Part shown: piece by piece, positions 44,210 through 52,356 of the stretch
Numbering within the stretch: position 1 is the stretch's first letter
Layout of the letters: each line of letters starts with the position of its first letter
Source of the DNA: Niastella soli
GTDB taxonomy: Bacteria > Bacteroidota > Bacteroidia > Chitinophagales > Chitinophagaceae
Assembly (NCBI RefSeq): GCF_017742245.1
Contig: NZ_JAGHKO010000001.1
Coordinates: 2,633,061-2,697,060, forward strand
DNA: 64,000 nt
Direction: 5' to 3'
Made by a program: the position numbers and the translations under genes
Notes under the pieces: generated by a model
The model's input: the letters and a program-made list of their open reading frames with translations, nothing else
The model's database searches: none
What the model was told of the DNA's origin: nothing

Positions 44210-47200
44210 TTAATCAATCTTTTTCCAGCTGCTTAATTGAAATTCAAATTTTTGATGTACAGGCATCCGCAATTCAAAATTAATCAGATCGTGTTCGCCT
44301 GAGATTAATTGTAGCGATCCATTGTGTAGTTCTGTAAGCGATCTGGCAATGGATAGGCCAATACCGGTGCCTGGTTTGTTATTTCCGCGTACTCTTACAA
44401 ATGGTTCAAAGATCTGATGTCTGAATTCCTCCGGAATGGCTTTCCCATCATTGATAAAATTGATAGTAAAATATTCGTCTGAATTGTTCACCCGAACGGA
44501 GGTACTGGTTGCCGCATATTTAACAGCATTTGATACCAGGTTCGTACTTATTTTAATGAATGCTTCCCTGTCAACAAAAGCCATAAAGTGATTGGCAGGT
44601 AATTCCATAGTAAGTTTAATATTATTGGCCGCTGCCTGTTCTTTGAAACCGTTCACCATATCAGTTAAGACGGCAACAATATCTGTTTTTACAAAGTTCA
44701 AGCTGAACTGGCTTGCTTCGGTTTTTCTGAAATCAAGCAGCTGGCTGGTTAGTTCCACCAGGCGCCTGGCATTTTTTTCGGCTATCGTCAGACTTCTATT
44801 GATCTCGGGGTCCTTACCAAGTTTTTTCTTCAGCCATTCTATTGGTCCCGCAATAAGCGTAAGCGGAGTTTGTATTTCATGGGTGATATTGGTAAAGAAC
44901 TCAATTTTTGCCTGGTATATTTCCTTTTCTTTTTCGTGTTCAAATAATTGCAGTTTACGCAGATTTTTTTTGTCGAGGTATTGACGATATAACCGGGTGG
45001 CAATATAAATAGCTGTTACCAGGAGCAGTGTATATAAAATATTAGCAGTGTTACTTTTCCAGAAGGGGGGCATGATCTTAATGAACAGATTGCGTTCCTT
45101 TCCCACCCAGCTTCCAATGTTACTTTCGGCCTGAACAATAAATTCATAACTCCCGTGTGAAAGATCAGTAAAGTAAGCTTTACGGTTGGTGCTGAGATAG
45201 GTCCATGACTTGTCGAGCCCTTTCATTACATATTTATATCTTGTAACTTCCGGAGCGGAAAAATTAAGCGCGGCAAATTCAATACTGAAATTATTCTGAT
45301 TGTATTCAAGGACGATCGTATCGGTGTACAGGATTGACTTATTAAGTGGGCTGTTATCCGCATTGGGTATAACTTCCTGATTATTGAGTTGGAAACCGGT
45401 AATATACGTAGGCGGGCTTGGTTCTTTCTTGTCGAATGAAGCCGGGTCGAAAGCAATCATCCCTTTTACCGAACCAAAATACATTTTCCCATCAATGGCT
45501 TTATAAGCCGAATTATAATTGAATTGATCCGTGATCAGTCCGTTTGCCTGTGTATATACTTTTATCGCTTCAGTGGCGATATTAAAACGTATCAGGCCTT
45601 TGAGGGAACTGATCCACAGGTGCCCGGACCTGTCTTCCAGGATGCCATATAATACGTTGGTGGGAAGCCCGTTTTCTGTAGTGTAACTTTTAGTGCTTTT
45701 CCAATCGGCACTTAATTTTATTAACCCGCCACCGGTGGTTGCAAACCAAAGTGCGTGTTCACTGTCTTCAAAAATGTTATATACGGCAAATTCATTGATG
45801 TACTGTCTGTTTACCGTATCTCCAAACCGGAAGTTCCCATGCCGGCCTGTTTTAGGATTATAGTAGAAAGCGCCCTGGTTTACACTGCCTGTCCAGATAT
45901 TCCCTTTTGAATCCTCAAAAATGTCAAATACATAAGAGTTATAAGGGATCTGGGAAATTCGCGTAAATGTTTTATGTTGGGTGTCGTACTCAAATAAGCC
46001 GGAGCCATGGTACGCGGTACCAACTAACAAATGATCATCTTTTGTTCGGTAAATGGAAATTACAAAATCACTTAGCAGGTCGTTCTTGCTGCCTACAAAT
46101 TTAAACCGGTCTGTAATGGCGCCGGTGCGAATATCCATTACCTCCATGCCGTGAAAGAATGGGCCAATAAATAGTTGATTATCCCAGGCCAGCAAGCCAT
46201 GGATATTGGGGTAGGAAATAGCGCCTTTTTTTCCGGACGAAGTATAATTAGTGATCTCACCGGTTTTTAAATTCAGCTTATTGATGCCGGCATCTTCGGT
46301 ACCAATCCATAAGTTATTGTGGTTGTCGGCTGCTATTTCCCGCACCGCCTCACCTGAGATAGAGTTGATACCGGGTATGGGATAGAACTTTTCAAACCGG
46401 GAGTTGTCTTTAGAGCAATAGTTTATTCCGCCAAAATAGGTGCCAGCCCACATGCCACCGTGGTTGTCCTGGCAAAGTGTGTAAACGGCGTTATCAGTGA
46501 TCGCATAAGGTGATCCGGGTTGTTTTATCAGATTCTTGCTTATGTTGTGAACGGGGTCAAAGATATAGATCCCTGATTCTGTAGCGATCCAGTATTGCCC
46601 ATCATTGTCAATGGCAATGTCGCGAACGTAAATGTCGCTTTTATCGGTGCGCAGGGATAAGGAGCTTACTTTGCCGGTTTGGGAATTGTAGCTTTTTAAT
46701 CCATGTTTAAAACAACCTATGAGTAATTCGTTCTTGTTGATGGGGTATATTTTGCTTACAGACCGGGCGTTATCAGGGAGGCTTTTATCAACGATCCGGA
46801 CCTTGGGACCATTTGTCTTTTGCGGATCGTATATGCTGATGTTACCATCATTGTCGCCCATCCACAAATTCATGTCAGCGTCCAGGGAAATACAGGAAGC
46901 TGTTGTCTTTAGGTTTTCAAACCTGTTGTCAGCGGCCGTGTACTTGCATAAGGAGAAATTTACAAGACACCACAGATCGTTATTCTTGTCTATAATTAGA
47001 TTGCTGGTGTATTCTTTGGGGGCTGTTTCAATTTCAAAACAGAGTTCTTTATAGGGGTCATATTTAAAAAGACCTTTGCCCGTTCCCACCCAGATCATCC
47101 CATTTTTATCTTCTGCAATGGAATTAATGACGTTATTTCCTATTCTGCCAAATTTGTCTTTTTGATTTTCGCAGGTTTTGAAAGTATAACCGTCAAAGCG

Positions 47201-47383
47201 ATTGATGCCATCGCGTGTCCCTATCCAGATCAGTCCCTTGCCGTCTTGTATGATAGCCGTTACAGCATTATGCCTAAGTCCATCATCCACCTGGTAATGT
47301 TTAAAATAATATTGACCAAAGGATGCGGACGTGGCAGGCAGCGACAAAAGTATCGACGTAATAATGTGGTACAGCAAGCGCAT
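44210..47383 (-). CDS. periplasmic-sensing histidine kinase (HTCS-type, without output domain)
   Basis: About 1057 residues from ATG 47383. Signal peptide or N-terminal helix 1-22. Residues about 25-650 form two Reg_prop beta-propellers (repeats of the type DGKGLIWIGTRDGINRFDGY). A Y_Y_Y domain follows at about 680-760 (YKYVMKGLDKSWTYLSTNRK), a membrane helix near 775-795, HisKA with H-box FFTNITHEIQTPLTLIAGPI near 830, and HATPase (NLVSNAVKYAA, PGTGIGLSIARSLTELHNGS) to the end. It senses an oligosaccharide in the periplasm and phosphorylates a regulator. The usual receiver and AraC domains of an HTCS are missing here and are encoded in the next gene. The start opens toward the divergent CAZyme promoter. 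Confidence 0.93.
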   Translation of the reverse strand: MRLLYHIITSILLSLPATSASFGQYYFKHYQVDDGLRHNAVTAIIQDGKGLIWIGTRDGINRFDGYTFKTCENQKDKFGRIGNNVINSIAEDKNGMIWVGTGKGLFKYDPYKELCFEIETAPKEYTSNLIIDKNNDLWCLVNFSLCKYTAADNRFENLKTTASCISLDADMNLWMGDNDGNISIYDPQKTNGPKVRIVDKSLPDNARSVSKIYPINKNELLIGCFKHGLKSYNSQTGKVSSLSLRTDKSDIYVRDIAIDNDGQYWIATESGIYIFDPVHNISKNLIKQPGSPYAITDNAVYTLCQDNHGGMWAGTYFGGINYCSKDNSRFEKFYPIPGINSISGEAVREIAADNHNNLWIGTEDAGINKLNLKTGEITNYTSSGKKGAISYPNIHGLLAWDNQLFIGPFFHGMEVMDIRTGAITDRFKFVGSKNDLLSDFVISIYRTKDDHLLVGTAYHGSGLFEYDTQHKTFTRISQIPYNSYVFDIFEDSKGNIWTGSVNQGAFYYNPKTGRHGNFRFGDTVNRQYINEFAVYNIFEDSEHALWFATTGGGLIKLSADWKSTKSYTTENGLPTNVLYGILEDRSGHLWISSLKGLIRFNIATEAIKVYTQANGLITDQFNYNSAYKAIDGKMYFGSVKGMIAFDPASFDKKEPSPPTYITGFQLNNQEVIPNADNSPLNKSILYTDTIVLEYNQNNFSIEFAALNFSAPEVTRYKYVMKGLDKSWTYLSTNRKAYFTDLSHGSYEFIVQAESNIGSWVGKERNLFIKIMPPFWKSNTANILYTLLLVTAIYIATRLYRQYLDKKNLRKLQLFEHEKEKEIYQAKIEFFTNITHEIQTPLTLIAGPIEWLKKKLGKDPEINRSLTIAEKNARRLVELTSQLLDFRKTEASQFSLNFVKTDIVAVLTDMVNGFKEQAAANNIKLTMELPANHFMAFVDREAFIKISTNLVSNAVKYAATSTSVRVNNSDEYFTINFINDGKAIPEEFRHQIFEPFVRVRGNNKPGTGIGLSIARSLTELHNGSLQLISGEHDLINFELRMPVHQKFEFQLSSWKKID

Positions 47384-47398
47384 AATTCCCTGATTCAA

Positions 47399-47521
47399 AT
47401 ATATATAATTGATGGTTATAATACTCCAGAATTGACACGATTCGGCAAAATATTGAACAAAGCATTTGAACGGGGTTTATTTATTTTGACGTGAATGCTG
47501 TGCTATATATAAAGTAACGTT
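47399..47521. promoter_or_regulatory. divergent promoter region of the polysaccharide locus
   Basis: 123 bases between the divergently transcribed kinase and GH43 genes. On the + strand, ATTTGAAC (about 47463-47470) and TTTATTTATTTTGACG (about 47477-47492) approximate TTTG / TAnnTTTG boxes. The regulator's target is expected here; no clear inverted or direct repeat was found. Confidence 0.4.
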
Positions 47522-49042
47522 ATGCGATTGTTTTTGTCATTGATATTATTCTTCTTTATTTTCAGAAGTAATTCTCAGCAGTTGGTATTGCCTGGCGATC
47601 ATCCCGACCCCTCAGTAGTTAAAATTGGTAATGAATACTGGGGGGTAGGCACTACCTCCAACTGGTTTCCCGCTTTTCCTTTATATCACTCCACTGATCT
47701 TGTCAACTGGTCAGCCGCCGGTCATGTGTTTACAGAATTACCCGCCTGGGCCGATTATTATCTGTGGGCGCCCGAGATCACGTACGATAATGGTAAAGTA
47801 TACCTGTATTATACAGCGCATAAAAAGGGTGGGAACCTTTGTGTGGCAGCAGCCGTTGCAGATAAACCTGAAGGCCCCTATAAAGACCTGGGACCTCTTA
47901 TGTGCCAGGAAGATGGCTCTATAGATGCTTTTTCCATGCGGGATGAACATGGGAAGCTGTACCTGATCTGGAAAGAAGATGGCAACAGTATTGGCAAACC
48001 TACGCCTATCTGGGCTGCAGAAATGAAGGAGGATAGAACGGCGTTGGTGGGTGAGAAGCAGGAATTGTTTCGTGCAGATGTGGCCTGGGAAAAAGGCCTG
48101 GTAGAAGGGGTTTCGATAATAAAACAGAATGATTACTATTATACCTTTTATGCCGCGGCTGCCTGCTGCGGCAAATCCTGCACTTATGGCACCGGCATTG
48201 CAAGAGCTAAAAGCCTGCTTGGTCCCTGGGAAAAATATCCGGGGAACCCGGTATTGTCGGGCAACACCGAGTGGAAATGCCCCGGTCATGGAACACCTGT
48301 AAAAAAGGATGGCAGATACTATTTTCTTTACCATGCTTATAGCGCAAATACGGGGGCATACGGCGGAAGACAAGGGCTGTTAAATGAGTTTGAATTTACC
48401 TCTGATGGATGGGTGCGGTTTTTGAATGGTAATAATTACGGCAAAGTAACAACCCCCGAAAGAATTGTTGATCGTTTCTCCGCTAAAACACTTTCCGGTA
48501 ACTGGCATTGGAGCGTTTTTCAGCCTGTGCAATACAATATCGCAAACAATACATTAAAACTACAGGCGCTGCCTTCTGCTTCCGGCGCCTATATAGGACA
48601 ATCTGTTTTAACTGGTAATTACTATGCAGAAGTTACTGTACAAAAAAACGCTACGGCACAGGCCGGTCTTGCTTTAATAGGAGATGACCGAAATATTTTA
48701 TATGCCGTAGTTGACAGCAACGCCATTCGGCTGGTACAGGTAAAAAAGGGGGAGCTACAGGTTATTGCTGAAGAAAGGATCAGAAAACCTTCGAGTGTAA
48801 GCCTGAGAGCGCAGGTGAAAAACAATACGGAGGTCACATTTACATACAGTGCAGATGGTGCACCATTTAATGTGCTGAATAATAACGCTGCCGATATCTC
48901 GTATCTGCCACCGTGGGACAGGGCCGTGCGTGTAGGGTTGGTTTCAAAAGGCCCGGTTGAAAAGGCGGCGTTTTTCAAAAATTTTATACTGGTCAATGAC
49001 GGGAATTCATCCGGGGAAAATATTGTTCGGGGAAGCAACTAA
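47522..49042 (+). CDS. glycoside hydrolase family 43 enzyme with C-terminal beta-sandwich
   Basis: 506 residues. Signal peptide 1-18. A five-bladed propeller occupies about 20-320, with the family's three acids visible: base D29 (HPDPSVV), pKa modulator D135 (DGSIDAFSM) and acid E195 (GLVEGVSI), plus WAPEIT at 82-87. Residues 330-500 form a beta-sandwich (DRFSAKTLSGNWHWSVFQPV ... VRVGLVSKG), as in many subfamilies acting on arabinose- or xylose-containing glycans. The enzyme is retained in the periplasm or exported. First gene of the divergent CAZyme operon. Exact substrate not determined; L-arabinofuranosidase or arabinanase activity is most likely. Confidence 0.9.
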   Translation: MRLFLSLILFFFIFRSNSQQLVLPGDHPDPSVVKIGNEYWGVGTTSNWFPAFPLYHSTDLVNWSAAGHVFTELPAWADYYLWAPEITYDNGKVYLYYTAHKKGGNLCVAAAVADKPEGPYKDLGPLMCQEDGSIDAFSMRDEHGKLYLIWKEDGNSIGKPTPIWAAEMKEDRTALVGEKQELFRADVAWEKGLVEGVSIIKQNDYYYTFYAAAACCGKSCTYGTGIARAKSLLGPWEKYPGNPVLSGNTEWKCPGHGTPVKKDGRYYFLYHAYSANTGAYGGRQGLLNEFEFTSDGWVRFLNGNNYGKVTTPERIVDRFSAKTLSGNWHWSVFQPVQYNIANNTLKLQALPSASGAYIGQSVLTGNYYAEVTVQKNATAQAGLALIGDDRNILYAVVDSNAIRLVQVKKGELQVIAEERIRKPSSVSLRAQVKNNTEVTFTYSADGAPFNVLNNNAADISYLPPWDRAVRVGLVSKGPVEKAAFFKNFILVNDGNSSGENIVRGSN

Positions 49043-49142
49043 TCAAACCAATATATGAAACAGTTAACCATTACAGGTTGTGATTCCCGCAACCAACCAG
49101 GTTTGGCAGAAGTCTCAGCTTTCAGATTAAAAATTAAAGCGT

Positions 49143-50246
49143 ATGTATAAAAAGGTACTAACAGTTTTGTTGTTGCTTCCTTTTCAGTTGTTGATAGCTC
49201 AAAAAAGCAGCCTCACTAAATTTCCCAAAGGCTATACGCCGCAAGAAGTAGGTAAATTGATCGCATACCGTTTTATAAATGCCAAACATGCATTACATGC
49301 AGGTAAATGGATCAGCTATCCCGAAACATTCTATTGGAATGGTTCATTGAAGTATGCTTCATTGACCAATGATAAAAAGCTGCTTGATTCTTTGGAACAA
49401 AAATTCCAGCCACTGTTAACGACAGATACGGCCTTGTTGCCTATTAAAAACCATGTGGACCTGAACATGTTTGGCAGTCTTCCGCTTAATCTTTATCAAA
49501 TAACAAAAGATAAAAAATATCTGGAACTGGGGTTGCCCTATGCCGATACGCAATGGGAGGTCCCTGAAAACAGCAAACCAGAACAAAAGGCCTGGGCTGA
49601 AAAAGGGTATTCCTGGGAAACGCGCCTGTGGATCGATGATATGTATATGATCACCATCGTACAAACACAGGCCTATAAGGTAACCCGGGATGTAAAATAT
49701 ATTGATCGTGCAGCCAGGGAAATGGTACTCTATTTAGAGCAGCTGCAACGCCCGAACGGTCTGTTCTATCATGCGCCCGATGTGCCGTTTTATTGGGGCC
49801 GTGGTAATGGGTGGATGGCTGCAGGCATGACGGAATTATTGCGCTATTTACCTGAAAACAATCAATACCGTTCCCGAATAATGCAAGGATATCAAACCAT
49901 GATGAAAAGCTTAAAGGATTTTCAAACGCCAGGTGGTATGTGGAATCAGTTGATTGATGAAAAAGACAGCTGGGCAGAAACTTCCGGATCAGCCATGTTT
50001 ACCTATGCCATGATCACAGGGGTAAAACAAAACTGGTTGGATGCTAAAGAATACGGACCTGTAGCCCGGAAAGCCTGGATGGCGATGGTGCCTTATATTG
50101 ACGAAAAGGGCGCTGTTTCCGAGGTGTGCGTGGGTACCAATAAAAAGAACGATAAACAGTATTATTATGACCGGCCACGCAATAAGGGTGATTATCACGG
50201 GCAGGCGCCTTACCTTTGGTGTGTTGCTGCGCTTCTTGAAAAATAA
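49143..50246 (+). CDS. GH105 unsaturated rhamnogalacturonyl hydrolase-like
   Basis: 367 residues. Signal peptide 1-19. The rest is an alpha/alpha-barrel of the GH88/GH105 type: WETRLWIDDMYMITIVQTQA with the conserved Asp pair, NGLFYHAPDVPFYWGRGNGW, then GGMWNQLIDEKDSWAETSGS. GH105 enzymes hydrate the 4,5-unsaturated galacturonic acid at the end of oligosaccharides left by pectate or rhamnogalacturonan lyases. It follows the GH43 gene by 100 bases on the same strand and is followed by the double GH43 gene. Together they suggest rhamnogalacturonan-I with arabinan side chains as substrate. No lyase is encoded here. Confidence 0.88.
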   Translation: MYKKVLTVLLLLPFQLLIAQKSSLTKFPKGYTPQEVGKLIAYRFINAKHALHAGKWISYPETFYWNGSLKYASLTNDKKLLDSLEQKFQPLLTTDTALLPIKNHVDLNMFGSLPLNLYQITKDKKYLELGLPYADTQWEVPENSKPEQKAWAEKGYSWETRLWIDDMYMITIVQTQAYKVTRDVKYIDRAAREMVLYLEQLQRPNGLFYHAPDVPFYWGRGNGWMAAGMTELLRYLPENNQYRSRIMQGYQTMMKSLKDFQTPGGMWNQLIDEKDSWAETSGSAMFTYAMITGVKQNWLDAKEYGPVARKAWMAMVPYIDEKGAVSEVCVGTNKKNDKQYYYDRPRNKGDYHGQAPYLWCVAALLEK

Positions 50247-50256
50247 AGATCTAACA

Positions 50257-52233
50257 ATGCACAAGATTGTATTATTATCCCTTTTCTGTTTCCTTCTTGG
50301 TAATGTGAATGCACAGGATGCCGGTACCTACAGTAATCCTTTGAATGTGCAGTTTGGTGATCCTTATATTTTACGAACTACCGGTGGAAAGTATTATATG
50401 TATGGGACCGGGGCTGGCGCTGAAAATGGTTTTGTAGCTTATTCATCTGGTGATCTGATAAACTGGAAACGCGAAGGCCAGGTGTATTATGGAAATAATA
50501 AGAATGGCTGGGGCGAAAATTCATACTGGGCACCCGAAGTATATGAACGAAACGGAAAGTATTATTTGTTCTATAGTGCGCAATGGAAAGTGAACCCCGG
50601 GAAGGACTTGGAAAATTTTAAAATAGGTGTAGCAGTGGCCGATCAACCAACCGGGCCATTTGTTGATCTACAGGATAAACCGGTATTTGATCCGGGATAT
50701 CCGATCATAGATGCCAATGTACTTTTTGCCGAAGATGGCAGAACTTATTTGTATTACTCCAGATGTTGTTATAAGCATCCTGTAGAAAGCGAGGTGGCCT
50801 CATGGGCCCGTGAAAAAGGCTGGTTTAATGAAGTGGAAGAAAGCTGGGTATATGGGGTGGAAATGAAACCAGATTTTAGCGGGGTTATCGGTGAACCGGT
50901 TCTGTTATTGCGTCCGCCGGTAAAAATGAAAGATCCGCAGGCTACATGGGAAAGCCAATCCGTTATTTCAAAAGAAGTGAACCGCCGCTGGACAGAAGGC
51001 TCCTGTATTTTCAAAAAAGGCGATACGTATTACATGATGTACTCGGCCAATTATTTTGGTGGAAAGAACTATGCGGTCGGATATGCTACGGCTAAAAATC
51101 CACTAGGGCCTTTTACAAAGGCGGCTAATAACCCGGTGCTTCAAAAAAATACCGCAACTGGTGGAATTGTTACCGGCACGGGCCACAATAGCGTTACCTA
51201 TGCGCCAGACGGGAAAACTATGTTATGTGTATACCATGGCCGTACCAGTAAAACGGGTGATGAGCGGGTGGTGTTTATTGATAAAATGAAAATAGCAAAG
51301 GACGGTATATTAACGGTAGAAGGACCAACCACCGGCCAACAACAATTGGCAACTACCACCAATCCATTATTGGCAGATCCTACTTTGTTTTATAATGAAG
51401 GTAAATATTACTTATACGGAACAGTTGGAAAGAATAGTGACAGTGGTTTCAAAGCGTATAGTTCAGTTGATAAAATAGCCTGGAAGGAGGAAGGGTATGT
51501 ATTGCGCAAAGGCGAAAGCTATGGGACCAAGGGCTTTTGGGCGCCTCAGATCTTTAAATACCAGGGGAAATTTTACATGGCTTACACAGCCAATGAACAT
51601 ATTGCAATAGCCAGCGCAAATAGTCCGTTGGGACCATTCACACAAAAGGAGCAAAAGCCATTGGAGGCGCCGGTAAGAATGATCGATCCTTATGTATATT
51701 TTGATCCATCAGGGAAGATTTATTTATATCATGTGCGTCTGCAGAATGGCAATCGCATTTTTGTAGCCGAATTGGGAAAAGACCTTTCTGCTATTGATAC
51801 GGCTACGGTGAAGGAATGTATCAGTGCTTCCCAGGCCTGGGAGGATACAAAAAAAGTGCCGTGGAAAGTGACCGAAGGTCCAACCGTGATAAAACAGGAT
51901 GGGTTGTATTATATGACTTATTCCGCCAATGATTTTCGTAATCCTGACTATGCTATAGGGTATGCAACGGCTGCCAGTCCAATAGGTCCCTGGACTAAAA
52001 GCAACAGCAATCCCATTATTTCAAGAAAAAATATAGGCATAAACGGAACAGGACATGGTGATATCCTGCTGGATACAAACGGAAAGATGCTGTATGTGTT
52101 TCATGTGCATTTTTCTGATACACAGGTGGCACCAAGAAGAACAGCGATAATAGCATTTCAATTTAAAAAAGGTAAGAATAAAGCAGCCGAATTGATGGCG
52201 CTCCCCAATACTTTCAGGCTTTTAAACGAATGA
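50257..52233 (+). CDS. double GH43 glycoside hydrolase
   Basis: About 658 residues from ATG 50257, 10 bases after the GH105 stop; an upstream in-frame extension into the GH105 gene is rejected because the signal peptide (KIVLLSLFCFLLGNVNAQ) begins here. Two complete GH43 propellers are fused. Domain 1 (about 25-345) has D35 (FGDPYIL), D152 (IIDANVLF) and E247 (WTEGSCIF). Domain 2 (about 365-640) has D374 (LADPTLF), D477 (MIDPYVYF) and E540 (VTEGPTVI). Both triads look intact, so two active sites are expected, perhaps for different linkages. The WAPE motif of domain 1 (91-94) becomes WAPQ (428-431) in domain 2. Confidence 0.9.
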   Translation: MHKIVLLSLFCFLLGNVNAQDAGTYSNPLNVQFGDPYILRTTGGKYYMYGTGAGAENGFVAYSSGDLINWKREGQVYYGNNKNGWGENSYWAPEVYERNGKYYLFYSAQWKVNPGKDLENFKIGVAVADQPTGPFVDLQDKPVFDPGYPIIDANVLFAEDGRTYLYYSRCCYKHPVESEVASWAREKGWFNEVEESWVYGVEMKPDFSGVIGEPVLLLRPPVKMKDPQATWESQSVISKEVNRRWTEGSCIFKKGDTYYMMYSANYFGGKNYAVGYATAKNPLGPFTKAANNPVLQKNTATGGIVTGTGHNSVTYAPDGKTMLCVYHGRTSKTGDERVVFIDKMKIAKDGILTVEGPTTGQQQLATTTNPLLADPTLFYNEGKYYLYGTVGKNSDSGFKAYSSVDKIAWKEEGYVLRKGESYGTKGFWAPQIFKYQGKFYMAYTANEHIAIASANSPLGPFTQKEQKPLEAPVRMIDPYVYFDPSGKIYLYHVRLQNGNRIFVAELGKDLSAIDTATVKECISASQAWEDTKKVPWKVTEGPTVIKQDGLYYMTYSANDFRNPDYAIGYATAASPIGPWTKSNSNPIISRKNIGINGTGHGDILLDTNGKMLYVFHVHFSDTQVAPRRTAIIAFQFKKGKNKAAELMALPNTFRLLNE

Positions 52234-52270
52234 TGGGGCATTTTGGAATGATTCGACAAGAGTTTGAACA

Positions 52271-52298
52271 GAACATCCGATGGATGTTCTTTTTTTTT
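52271..52298 (+). terminator. terminator between CAZymes and susC
   Basis: GAACATCC-GAT-GGATGTTC is a perfect 8-bp stem directly followed by nine or more T. It lies 38 bases after the double GH43 stop and 59 bases before susC, so susCD must have its own promoter or depend on readthrough. Confidence 0.85.
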
Positions 52299-52319
52299 AC
52301 AGTCAGGAAGCTGTAAACG

Positions 52320-52351
52320 TTCAAACGATTGCATCAAACCAAAACGATTGA
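52320..52351 (+). promoter_or_regulatory. two LacI-like operator half-palindromes before susC
   Basis: TCAAACGATTGC (52321-52332) and CAAAACGATTGA (52340-52351) both have the form CAAnCGnTTG around a central CG, the symmetry of LacI-family operators. Their centres are 19 bases apart and the second ends six bases before the ATG. Candidate only; no LacI gene is in the window. Confidence 0.35.
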
Positions 52352-52356
52352 CCATT

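Noticed and set aside
50098-50256. In-frame N-terminal extension of the double GH43 protein into the GH105 gene
   Set aside because: It would overlap the conserved end of GH105 in another frame and would put 53 residues ahead of a clear signal peptide.
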